Source of the DNA: Blastocatellia bacterium
Lineage (GTDB): Bacteria > Acidobacteriota > Blastocatellia > Pyrinomonadales > Pyrinomonadaceae
Reading direction: 5' to 3'
Assembly (NCBI GenBank): GCA_003175865.1
Contig: PSRF01000051.1
Coordinates: forward strand, 1-16,711
Length of the DNA: 16,711 bases
The notes below the pieces were generated by a model. That model did not search any database. It was not told the origin of the DNA and saw nothing but the letters and a program-made list of their open reading frames with translations. Below are positions 1-5,239 of the stretch, one piece after another. Position numbers and translations under genes: made by a program. The stretch's first letter is position 1. Every line of letters begins with the position of its first letter.

Positions 1-84
1 TCTTCCGAAAAAGAAGCTAACGATCTGTTTGCTGCTTACATGGAACAGATAGATCGAGTGGTAGAGGCCGTTGATCACTTGTAG
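1..84 (+). CDS. 3' end of an unidentified protein gene (partial)
   Basis: Frame 1 is open from the window edge to a TAG at 82-84 and gives the last 27 residues of a protein ending in YMEQIDRVVEAVDHL. The tail is acidic and looks helical, but is too short to assign a family. Same strand as the lemA-like gene, which starts 42 bp downstream, so the two may be co-transcribed. A fragment of a palindromic repeat begins at the base after the stop codon. It could be a chance open frame, but the in-phase stop next to a repeat fits the pattern at other gene ends in this window. Confidence 0.6.
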   Translation, partial: SSEKEANDLFAAYMEQIDRVVEAVDHL

Positions 85-99
85 TCCTTGGAGTGCGGC
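85..99. repeat. Partial copy of the 96-bp palindromic repeat found at 4411-4506
   Basis: TCCTTGGAGTGCGGC is identical to the outer end of both arms of the palindrome between rex and ruvA. Only one half-arm is present here. It lies directly after the TAG of the upstream partial gene, and it creates a spurious in-frame ATG-free extension upstream of the lemA start that should not be annotated as coding. Confidence 0.7.
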
Positions 100-126
100 C
101 CTAACAGACTGATGGAGAAAGCTGAA

Positions 127-747
127 ATGAACAAACGAAACTACGTTCTTTTATGTGCCGTTGCGTTAATCACACTGTCGGCGAGTGGCTGCAGTTACAA
201 CACGCTGACAACGAAACATGAAAACGTGAAGGCGAAGTGGTCCAACGTAGAGACGCAGTTGCAACGTCGTGGCGATCTACTGAACAACCTGGCTGAATCA
301 GCAAAGATGGCAGGCGTTCAGGAGCAGGAGGTCTTCGGCAAGATTGCTGAAGCGCGTTCTCGTTTGCTCAGCGCAACCAATCAGGCGCCCCAGGGCGAAG
401 GCGGAGACAAGTCTCCGGAACAGAAGCAAGCGGTCATTGATGCCGCTAACAGTTTTGGTGGAACGGTAGGACGTTTGCTGGTCCTTCAGGAGCAATATCC
501 AAACTTGAAGTCCAATGAAAACTTTTTAAAGTTGCAGGATGAAGTAGTGGGTACCGAAAACAGGATTGCAACGGCTCGAAAGGATTACAACGACGGAGTC
601 CAGGACTACAACACGACACGTGCCCGTTTCCCGACAGTGATTTCAGCGAAGCTGTTTGGCTTCAAAGAAGAGCCTTATTTCAAGGCAGATGAGGCCGCTA
701 AGGAAGTGCCTAAGCTGAACGCAAACACACTGCGTGAGAAGAAGTAG
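127..747 (+). CDS. lemA: LemA family lipoprotein
   Basis: A 206-residue protein of the LemA family, which are envelope proteins with a helical bundle and no settled biochemical role. The N-terminus is a lipoprotein signal peptide: MNKR basic start, a hydrophobic stretch (LLCAVALITL), then a lipobox LSASGC with the modified Cys near residue 22. The mature part carries LemA hallmarks: W(S/N)-V-E-x-Q-L-Q-R-R-x-D-L-L-x-N-L shortly after the anchor, and near the C-terminus FP-TVISAKLFGFKEEPYF. The start at 127 is chosen because GGAG at 114-117 sits at good SD spacing and the signal peptide begins there; the open frame upstream runs into a repeat. Unlike many lemA genes, it is not followed by a TPM-domain gene. 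The TAG stop lies inside a palindrome (743-785). Confidence 0.9.
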   Translation: MNKRNYVLLCAVALITLSASGCSYNTLTTKHENVKAKWSNVETQLQRRGDLLNNLAESAKMAGVQEQEVFGKIAEARSRLLSATNQAPQGEGGDKSPEQKQAVIDAANSFGGTVGRLLVLQEQYPNLKSNENFLKLQDEVVGTENRIATARKDYNDGVQDYNTTRARFPTVISAKLFGFKEEPYFKADEAAKEVPKLNANTLREKK

Positions 748-785
748 GCAGAAAGCAGTAGACAGCACACTGCTTTCTGCCTACT
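743..785. repeat. 17-bp-stem palindrome over the lemA stop codon
   Basis: Bases 743-759 and 769-785 are perfect inverted repeats (AGTAGGCAGAAAGCAGT and its complement) around a 9-base loop. The first arm contains the lemA TAG (745-747). There is no T-run after the stem, so this is not a canonical intrinsic terminator, though the hairpin may still protect 3' ends of lemA and of the converging BMC transcript. Further copies of the CTACTGCTCTCTGC theme continue to about 800. Confidence 0.8.
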
Positions 786-805
786 GCTCTCTGCTTACTG
801 GTTCC

Positions 806-1204
806 TTAGAACCCTCGCGAGCTACACATCGCACAGTGATCACAAGGCTTGCCGCCCGGTTCGACACTGCACGTCTTTTCACTCTGAAAAAAATCGACTA
901 GCTCAGAAACTGTTGCCTCTTCAACTCCAAATCGTTCCTGACTTGGATGAAGATTTGCCTGGTTTATGCCTCCGAGCCATGGCGAATGTGTTCGTGGTGC
1001 TTGAGGAATGTTTGAAGTTTGAACATGGCCTGAGCTTACCTTTGCTTCAATCTGGACCAGCCTGTTCTGCAATTCGCCTAGACTTGCGCGCATCGCCGCT
1101 AGTTCGCTGACGAGATCGCTGTCACCGCGCGTCTGACGCTCCGGTGTCGGTCCGTCAGAAACACGCCGCGCAATGCGTTCTGCAATCAGCTTTGCTTGAT
1201 CCAT
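806..1204 (-). CDS. BMC-associated protein with terminal helices and a C-terminal four-Cys cluster (unknown function)
   Basis: A 132-residue protein, last gene of the microcompartment operon. Residues 1-14 (MDQAKLIAERIARR) form a short amphipathic helix like the encapsulation peptides that carry enzymes into BMC shells. Residues 30-56 are a predicted coiled coil (LVSELAAMRASLGELQNRLV). A Pro/Asn/Gly-rich linker covers about 60-90, a second amphipathic helix (VEEATVSELVDFFQ) about 94-107, and the tail has Cys112, Cys121, Cys124 and Cys127 (CDHCAMC). The cysteines could hold an Fe-S cluster or zinc; neither is demonstrated. No known enzyme fold is visible. A role as cargo adaptor, assembly factor or electron-transfer component is inference from layout. 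The start has no clear SD, and a 102-bp palindrome ends 9 bp upstream of the ATG, so translation may depend on the upstream genes. Confidence 0.75.
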   Translation of the reverse strand: MDQAKLIAERIARRVSDGPTPERQTRGDSDLVSELAAMRASLGELQNRLVQIEAKVSSGHVQTSNIPQAPRTHSPWLGGINQANLHPSQERFGVEEATVSELVDFFQSEKTCSVEPGGKPCDHCAMCSSRGF

Positions 1205-1213
1205 TCAGAAGTA

Positions 1214-1315
1214 ATGTCCGATAAGCTTTAGCTTGTCGTCTAGTTGTTAAGGTCCCAACTCAAACTGTATCAGGCCTCTTACCCACGTTACGACAAGCTA
1301 AAGCTTATCGGACAT
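1214..1315. repeat. 102-bp palindromic element, copy A
   Basis: Perfect 26-bp inverted arms at 1214-1239 and 1290-1315 (starting ATGTCCGATAAGCTTTAG) enclose a 50-base loop. A second copy of the same length lies at 2730-2831 in the same orientation, with a related loop sequence. The right arm supplies the last codons (MSDKL) and the TAG of the adjacent BMC-P gene, so that C-terminus derives from the repeat. It behaves like a REP/MITE-type palindromic repeat; no transposase is nearby. Confidence 0.9.
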
Positions 1316-1588
1316 AGGCAGCAGATCCACGCGATCAACAACCCCGACGATCGCCGAATCAATTGCGGCTCCCGCCTGGCCTGTCGCAGCAGTTGAAGCA
1401 CTCCAACCCTCCTGCACAATCAAAACGGTATCACCAACGCCGGAATCAGCCGAATCAAGCGCCAAAACTGTGTAGGAGGTGTCTTCACCCTCTGGCGTAA
1501 TCTGCTGACACAACATCACACGAGCGTTCTCATACCGCTGATTCTTTTTTGTAGCAACAACGTTGCCTAAGACTCGCGCCAAAATCAT
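1298..1588 (-). CDS. BMC-P pentameric shell protein (EutN/CcmL family), third copy
   Basis: A 96-residue EutN/CcmL-family protein. Such proteins form pentamers that cap the vertices of microcompartment shells. Family marks are the start MILARVLGNVVATKKNQRYENARVML, the central VLALDSADSGVGDTVLIV and the terminal SAIVGVVDRVDL. It is the most divergent of the three: DSADSGVGD replaces the usual D-x-VGAGxGE turn, and the GSSAR pore-edge motif is replaced by a longer GWSASTAATGQAG segment. The ATG overlaps the TGA of the preceding BMC-P gene (ATGA, 1585-1588), implying translational coupling. The last five residues, MSDKL, are encoded by the palindromic element at 1214-1315. Confidence 0.9.
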   Translation of the reverse strand: MILARVLGNVVATKKNQRYENARVMLCQQITPEGEDTSYTVLALDSADSGVGDTVLIVQEGWSASTAATGQAGAAIDSAIVGVVDRVDLLPMSDKL

Positions 1589-1857
1589 CTCGTCACGTGC
1601 TCATCAGAATCAACGATGCCAACAATGGTGCAATCAGTCGGCGTGTCCTCGCGTTTGAAAGGAAAACTGGCTTCCTTGCCGCGACACCAAAACACTAACT
1701 CGCCAACGCCTGCACCGACAGCATCAATGGCGACCATCGGTTTGCCGTTTGATTCAAGATTCTTGTCGAGTGTTTGAACTATGAGGAGTTTGCGACCTTC
1801 GAGCGACTCGTTCTTGACCGTCGAAACTACAGTGCCGATCACGCGTGCAAGTTGCAT
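1585..1857 (-). CDS. BMC-P pentameric shell protein (EutN/CcmL family), second copy
   Basis: A 90-residue pentameric shell protein: MQLARVIGTVVSTVKNESLEGRKLLIVQ, then AIDAVGAGVGELVFW, and CTIVGIVD near the end. The segment before the last strand (CRGKEASFPFKRED) differs from the GSSAR of the first copy, so the pore rim or outer face may differ. The open frame extends 25 codons upstream of 1857, but those codons come from a GGACTTT/GGACATT minisatellite and give W-T-L-D repeats without family match, so the start is placed at 1857, where the conserved domain begins. Coupled to the third copy by a 4-bp overlap. Confidence 0.9.
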   Translation of the reverse strand: MQLARVIGTVVSTVKNESLEGRKLLIVQTLDKNLESNGKPMVAIDAVGAGVGELVFWCRGKEASFPFKREDTPTDCTIVGIVDSDEHVTR

Positions 1858-1865
1858 CTCATTCA

Positions 1866-1933
1866 GAGTCCAAAGTCCACCGTCCGAGTCCAATGTCCAA
1901 TCCGAGTCCAAAGTCCAATGTCCAAAGTCCAAC
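1866..1933. repeat. GTCCAAA/GTCCAAT minisatellite, left arm
   Basis: About nine degenerate copies of a 6-8 base unit (GTCCAAA, GTCCAAT, GTCCGA) lie just upstream of the second BMC-P gene. The same units occur on the opposite strand at 2006-2055; a 22-bp block at 1904-1925 is perfectly complementary in reverse to 2014-2035, so the two arrays can pair across a loop of about 90 bases. Confidence 0.85.
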
Positions 1934-2005
1934 GTCGGAATTCCACCTTTAGTGTGCGGTCAATGTAACCGTCGTTGCCAGGCAATCACCGATGGACGTG
2001 AAGGC

Positions 2006-2055
2006 TTTGGACATTGGACATTGGACTTTGGACTCAGATTAGACTTTGGACATTG
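2006..2055. repeat. TTGGACA/TTGGACT minisatellite, right arm (inverted)
   Basis: Seven or so copies of TTGGACA/TTGGACT, in inverse orientation to the array at 1866-1933, directly downstream of the first BMC-P gene. Together the arrays fill the only sizeable gap (204 bp) inside the shell-gene cluster. Confidence 0.85.
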
Positions 2056-2061
2056 CACTAT

Positions 2062-2328
2062 TCAGTTGACATCCACAGTATCAATGACTCCCACGATGGC
2101 AGCATCCACAGGAACATCCTTCATTCCCTGCGCCAAGCGAGCACTGGATCCCGCCACCACCAAAACACGCTCATGAAAACCTGCGCCGACCGTGTCGACA
2201 GCGACGACATAACCGGTCGTGTCACTGCCATCAACATTAATCGGACGAACAATCAACAACTTCTTTCCACTCAAACGTTCGTCCTTCTGAGTCGAGACTA
2301 CGGTGCCGAGAATGCGCGCGATGATCAT
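2062..2328 (-). CDS. BMC-P pentameric shell protein (EutN/CcmL family), first copy
   Basis: An 88-residue protein and the most canonical of the three pentamers: MIIARILGTVVSTQKDERLSGKKLL, VVAVDTVGAGFHERVLVVAGSSAR, and PVDAAIVGVIDTVDV. The GSSAR motif sits at the family's usual place. It starts 6 bp after the BMC-H stop codon, so the hexamer and this pentamer are surely co-transcribed. No clear SD is visible before the ATG; re-initiation after BMC-H is likely. The open frame of 216 codons on the opposite strand through this gene has no family match and is a shadow. Confidence 0.93.
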   Translation of the reverse strand: MIIARILGTVVSTQKDERLSGKKLLIVRPINVDGSDTTGYVVAVDTVGAGFHERVLVVAGSSARLAQGMKDVPVDAAIVGVIDTVDVN

Positions 2329-2334
2329 GCCGGC

Positions 2335-2616
2335 TTAGCGATCGAGACCCACGGGCAGGTTTTCATCCACGCTTCCATGAGGCCGTGGAATGACGTGAAC
2401 ACTTACGAGCTCGCCTACGCGTCGGGCGGCAGCGGCGCCAGCGTCAGTCGCGGCTTTCACTGCTGCCACATCGCCACGAACGATAGCGGTGACAAACCCC
2501 GCGCCAATTTTTTCGTAACCAACGAGTGTGACGTTTGCCGCTTTTACCATTGCGTCCGCAGCCTCAATCATTGCAACGAGACCTTTCGTCTCAACCATTC
2601 CGAGTGCTTCTTGCAT
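2335..2616 (-). CDS. BMC-H hexameric microcompartment shell protein
   Basis: A 93-residue single-domain BMC protein (PduA/CcmK/EutM type), the main tile of microcompartment facets. It reads [23 protein letters not shown] with the family's ALGMVETKG start, then [29 protein letters not shown], matching the K-x-x-G-G/A-G and G-D-V-x-x-V-x-x-A motifs, and a VIPRPH near the end, where the facet-edge segment ends. The pore-loop residues are KIGAG where KIGSG is common. Start chosen at 2616 with a good SD (CAGGAG, complement of 2624-2629). It is the only hexamer gene here, and no tandem-domain BMC-T is present. Confidence 0.96.
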   Translation of the reverse strand: MQEALGMVETKGLVAMIEAADAMVKAANVTLVGYEKIGAGFVTAIVRGDVAAVKAATDAGAAAARRVGELVSVHVIPRPHGSVDENLPVGLDR

Positions 2617-2631
2617 TCGAATGCTCCTGTT

Positions 2632-2684
2632 GTCGTGAATCGTAAATCGAGTCGTGAATCGTAAATCGTGAACAGTAAATCGTG
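2632..2684. repeat. 19-bp tandem repeat upstream of BMC-H
   Basis: Unit GTCGTGAATCGTAAATCGA occurs at 2632-2650 and, with one change, at 2651-2669, followed by a degenerate third copy to 2684. It lies in the 5' untranslated region of the BMC-H gene, immediately before its SD. Its AT-rich units look like general intergenic minisatellite, but the position could affect expression of the shell genes. Confidence 0.75.
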
Positions 2685-2729
2685 TTTACGCCGCGAGACT
2701 CTAGCGATTAACTATGTGTCAGTCAAACG

Positions 2730-2831
2730 ATGTCCGATAACCTTCAGCTTGTCGTCTTGTTGCTAATTACTCAACTCAAAATGCGCCGGGCGTTTACCCA
2801 AGTTAACGACAAGCTAAAGCTTATCGGACAT
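2730..2831. repeat. 102-bp palindromic element, copy B
   Basis: Arms at 2730-2755 and 2806-2831 pair over 24 of 26 positions around a 50-base loop. Length and orientation match copy A at 1214-1315, and the loops are clearly related (for example CAACTCAAA and TTACCCA shared). The right arm supplies the terminal codons and the TAA of the aldolase gene, in a different reading frame from that used at copy A. Confidence 0.9.
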
Positions 2832-3645
2832 CGTGGCCATTCACAGCCTGGCTCAATAGTTCAACCAGCTCTTCGCGTGTCAGCGATATCTTGCTAGCGC
2901 CGTTCGCGACATCAGCTGCACGAACACTTGGACGATCACCGCTGGGACAACTCAACTGTGTTTCATGTAAGTAACCACACGCCTGGCAGCGCGCACTTTC
3001 ACCAAGATAACCCGCGGCTTCCCGTACGTTAATTAACTTCTCGATCGCATCCGCTGGGAGATTGCGCGAGCCACCGAGCACGCGCGAAAGAATTGCAATC
3101 TTCGCTGTGTGCTCCAGCGTTTCCAAACGATCCCATGCTTGCCAAAGGTCTGAGCCATACGCAACAGCGCCATGATTTGCCATCAACAATGCGTTGTGAT
3201 GTTTGACGAGCGGCTGCATTGCGTCTGTTAGCTCGTTGGTTGAAGGTGTTCCATAAGAAGCAAGCGGAACACATCCCAAAGTCAAAATAACTTCTGAAAG
3301 AATTGGTTGATCGATTGCGAGGCCCGCGACAGCAAATGCAGTTCCGTGCGGCGGATGTGCGTGACAAACAGCTTTGACGTCACTCCGCTCACGATAGATA
3401 AGCAAATGCATCGCAAGCTCGCTCGAAGCTTTTCGATCATTCAAAGACTTACCTTCGAGATCCGTAACCGCAATCAGATCCTCCGTCATCCGACCTTTGC
3501 ACGTCATTGTGGGCGTTGCGAGTATGCGACCATCATCAAGACGTAGGCTGACGTTGCCATCTGACGATACGACGTAGCTGCGTTCGTACATCAGATGACA
3601 AATCCGAATCAGATCACGTCTGGCTGTTTGCTCAGTACTTTCCAT
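2821..3645 (-). CDS. Class II (zinc) sugar-phosphate aldolase with C-terminal encapsulation-peptide-like tail
   Basis: A 274-residue protein of the class II aldolase/adducin family (fuculose- or rhamnulose-phosphate aldolase type), expected to split a deoxy-sugar phosphate into dihydroxyacetone phosphate and lactaldehyde. Visible family marks: SDGNVSLR (29-35, phosphate binding), SSELAMH with Glu76 (catalytic acid), HAHPPH with His95 and His97, and ANHGAV with His158 (zinc ligands). The catalytic domain ends near 215; about 60 extra residues follow, with Cys220, Cys223 and Cys233, a Ser/Ala-rich linker, and an amphipathic helix SLTREELVELLSQAV (254-268), typical of encapsulation peptides that target cargo into microcompartments. 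It starts 7 bp after rex. Substrate is not provable here; a plain aldolase, epimerase or dehydratase of the same fold is possible. Confidence 0.9.
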   Translation of the reverse strand: MESTEQTARRDLIRICHLMYERSYVVSSDGNVSLRLDDGRILATPTMTCKGRMTEDLIAVTDLEGKSLNDRKASSELAMHLLIYRERSDVKAVCHAHPPHGTAFAVAGLAIDQPILSEVILTLGCVPLASYGTPSTNELTDAMQPLVKHHNALLMANHGAVAYGSDLWQAWDRLETLEHTAKIAILSRVLGGSRNLPADAIEKLINVREAAGYLGESARCQACGYLHETQLSCPSGDRPSVRAADVANGASKISLTREELVELLSQAVNGHDVR

Positions 3646-3652
3646 TCAAGCG

Positions 3653-4360
3653 CTAGATACGCTGTTCTTTCCGCTCGGCCAAAGTCTCATCCGCAGAGTC
3701 ACGTCGTGAACGCGTAACCGGATTTGCAACAGGACGAGCGAGGAAATACGACAAGGATTCGAGTGACGTCGTCAGGTCAACTGTTTTGACTTTCACTCCA
3801 CGCCTCACAGTTAGGGATACAGGCGCAAAATTCAGAACAGCTTTAATTCCCGCCGACATTATTTGGTTCAAAACGCGCTGAGCTGCTTTTGCAGGAACGG
3901 CGATCACCATGACGTCGATCGCTTGTTCCTTGATTATATCGTCGAGTTTTTCAACGTCCTGGACAATTATCTCCTCGTCACCGATACGCTTTCCAATTTT
4001 CTGAACGTCGTTGTCGAATAACGCGACGACTGTGAAGTTAGAGCGTCCAAATCCGTTGTAATTTGCGAGTGCGGTTCCTAACCGTCCGGCCCCTACGATG
4101 CCGACTCGATGTGGCTTGTCGAGTCCAAGGATTTTCGTAATGTGATCGCGTAAGTCTTCGACAAAATAGCCCACGCCACGCACACCAAATTCACCGAAGT
4201 AGCCGAGGTCCTTTCGGATCTGGGCTGAGTTCAGATTGAATTGTTCAGCGAGTGCTTGCGATGAAATTGTCTTTATGCCGTTCGCCGCGAGGATATTCAG
4301 GCAACGAAGATAGATGCTCAACCGGCTGGTTGTAAGTTCAGATATTTTCTCGGATTTCAT
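3653..4360 (-). CDS. rex: Redox-sensing transcriptional repressor Rex
   Basis: A 235-residue Rex protein, a dimeric repressor that binds DNA when NADH/NAD+ is low and lets go when NADH rises. N-terminal winged helix: TTSRLSIYLRCLNIL, then ISSQALAEQFNLNSAQIRKDLGYFGEFGVRGVGY, the Rex signature. Rossmann domain: VGIVGAGRLGTALANY with the GxGxxG loop, followed by VVALFDND and VMVIAVPAKAAQ. The tail after ESLSYFL is about 25 residues longer than in typical Rex and highly charged. Start at 4360 is where family homology begins; the open frame upstream crosses a palindromic repeat. Rex is first in the BMC operon and divergent from ruvA. I found no complete TTGTGAA-N4-TTCACAA type operator in the divergent gap. 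Confidence 0.95.
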   Translation of the reverse strand: MKSEKISELTTSRLSIYLRCLNILAANGIKTISSQALAEQFNLNSAQIRKDLGYFGEFGVRGVGYFVEDLRDHITKILGLDKPHRVGIVGAGRLGTALANYNGFGRSNFTVVALFDNDVQKIGKRIGDEEIIVQDVEKLDDIIKEQAIDVMVIAVPAKAAQRVLNQIMSAGIKAVLNFAPVSLTVRRGVKVKTVDLTTSLESLSYFLARPVANPVTRSRRDSADETLAERKEQRI

Positions 4361-4410
4361 GTTTGGGGCCTGAGGCAAGTATAACGCGGACGCCATTGTT
4401 AATAGAACTA

Positions 4411-4506
4411 CTCCTTGGAGTGCGGCGGCCTGCCACCGCTTTGTTATTTCGTCTGCTTTAAGTTCAACCGTAACAAAGCGGCGGCAGGCAGCCGCACTCC
4501 AAGGAG
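4411..4506. repeat. 96-bp palindromic repeat between rex and ruvA
   Basis: Arms at 4411-4446 and 4471-4506 pair over 34 of 36 positions (outer end CTCCTTGGAGTGCGGC) around a 24-base loop. A single half-arm copy lies at 85-99. It is placed in the gap between two divergent genes, so both rex and ruvA promoters must lie at its edges or within it. Its GC-rich arms create spurious open frames on both strands. Confidence 0.9.
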
Positions 4507-4579
4507 CAAATTGCCCAAAACTTTCTACATCAACTACAATCCGTTCGCATTCATCTTCAATCGGTCTGATCTCCAGTCC

Positions 4580-5203
4580 ATGATCGCTCATCTCAGTGGA
4601 ACTTTGCTCTCCAAACAGGCAACATCCGTCATCGTCGACGTTGCCGGCGTGGGATACGAAGTAAACATTCCGCTTTCAACTTTTTACGATCTGGAAGAGT
4701 TAGGATCTCAGGTTCAGTTACGCATCTACACGCACGTACGAGAAGATGCGATTCAGCTCTTCGGCTTTAAGACTTTGCGAGAACGTGAACTGTTTCTGCG
4801 ATTGATCTCGGTTAGTGGTATCGGACCAAAACTCGGCATCACACTCCTCTCCGGAATGAGTGCAGACGAGATGATTGCCTCAATTCGAACTAACAATCTT
4901 GCACGGCTGACGCTGATCCCGGGCATCGGGCGTAAGACTGCGGAACGCCTGGTTGTAGAGTTGCGAGAGAAGGTGGCAGCGTTGTCGACGGTTCAACTAG
5001 AAGACGAAGTCGGTGCAAAACCTGAACTACGGCCAATTTCCTCTGAGGACAATATTCGCGCTGATGCGTTGTCAGCATTGTTGAATCTAGGGTATCAGCG
5101 TTCGTCAGCAGAAAAGGCGATCGATAGTGTGTTGATCGAAGAAGGCGATCTCACAGTGGAGTCTGTGCTGCGACGAGCGCTGCGAAAACTGGCACGCGTG
5201 TAA
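4580..5203 (+). CDS. ruvA: Holliday junction branch migration complex subunit RuvA
   Basis: A 207-residue RuvA, the tetramer that binds the four-way junction and loads RuvB hexamers. It begins MIAHLSGTLLSKQATSVIVDVAGVGYEVNIPLSTF (OB domain), followed by the helix-hairpin-helix domain VSGIGPKLGITLLSGM and IPGIGRKTAERLVVELREK, an acidic flexible linker (about 145-160), and a small C-terminal domain ALSALLNLGYQRSSAEKAI that contacts RuvB. Length is normal (about 200). Start at 4580 matches the family; the frame open further upstream reads through the palindrome at 4411-4506. No strong SD is seen. ruvB follows after 36 bp. Confidence 0.97.
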   Translation: MIAHLSGTLLSKQATSVIVDVAGVGYEVNIPLSTFYDLEELGSQVQLRIYTHVREDAIQLFGFKTLRERELFLRLISVSGIGPKLGITLLSGMSADEMIASIRTNNLARLTLIPGIGRKTAERLVVELREKVAALSTVQLEDEVGAKPELRPISSEDNIRADALSALLNLGYQRSSAEKAIDSVLIEEGDLTVESVLRRALRKLARV

Positions 5204-5239
5204 GAACTGAATCCTACATATCGGCGTATATTAGAGTTG

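Noticed and set aside
88..126. Longer N-terminus for the LemA protein
   Set aside because: The extra codons begin in a palindromic repeat fragment and would precede the signal peptide; the SD and lipoprotein signal fit the start at 127.
743..785. Intrinsic terminator for lemA
   Set aside because: The stem is strong but there is no U-tract on either side, so it is listed as a palindromic repeat.
1858..1932. 25-codon N-terminal extension of the second BMC-P
   Set aside because: It is translated minisatellite (W-T-L-D units) with no match to the family, whose domain begins at 1857.
2014..2664. 216-codon open frame on the plus strand across the BMC genes
   Set aside because: It is antisense to BMC-H and BMC-P, both of which are certain; its composition has no domain or SD.
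1214..2831. CRISPR array from the repeated palindromes
   Set aside because: Only two copies, 1.5 kb apart, with genes between them and no spacer pattern or cas genes.
1214..2831. Composite transposon
   Set aside because: No transposase or insertion sequence is associated with the 102-bp elements, and I could not establish target-site duplications.
4361..4410. Rex operator or rex promoter upstream of rex
   Set aside because: TTGTTAAT near 4397 resembles a half site but lacks its partner, and TATACT (complement of 4379-4384) has no good -35; both too weak to annotate.
4361..4591. Extended Rex N-terminus (78 extra codons)
   Set aside because: It reads through the 96-bp palindrome and overlaps the ruvA start; Rex homology starts at 4360.
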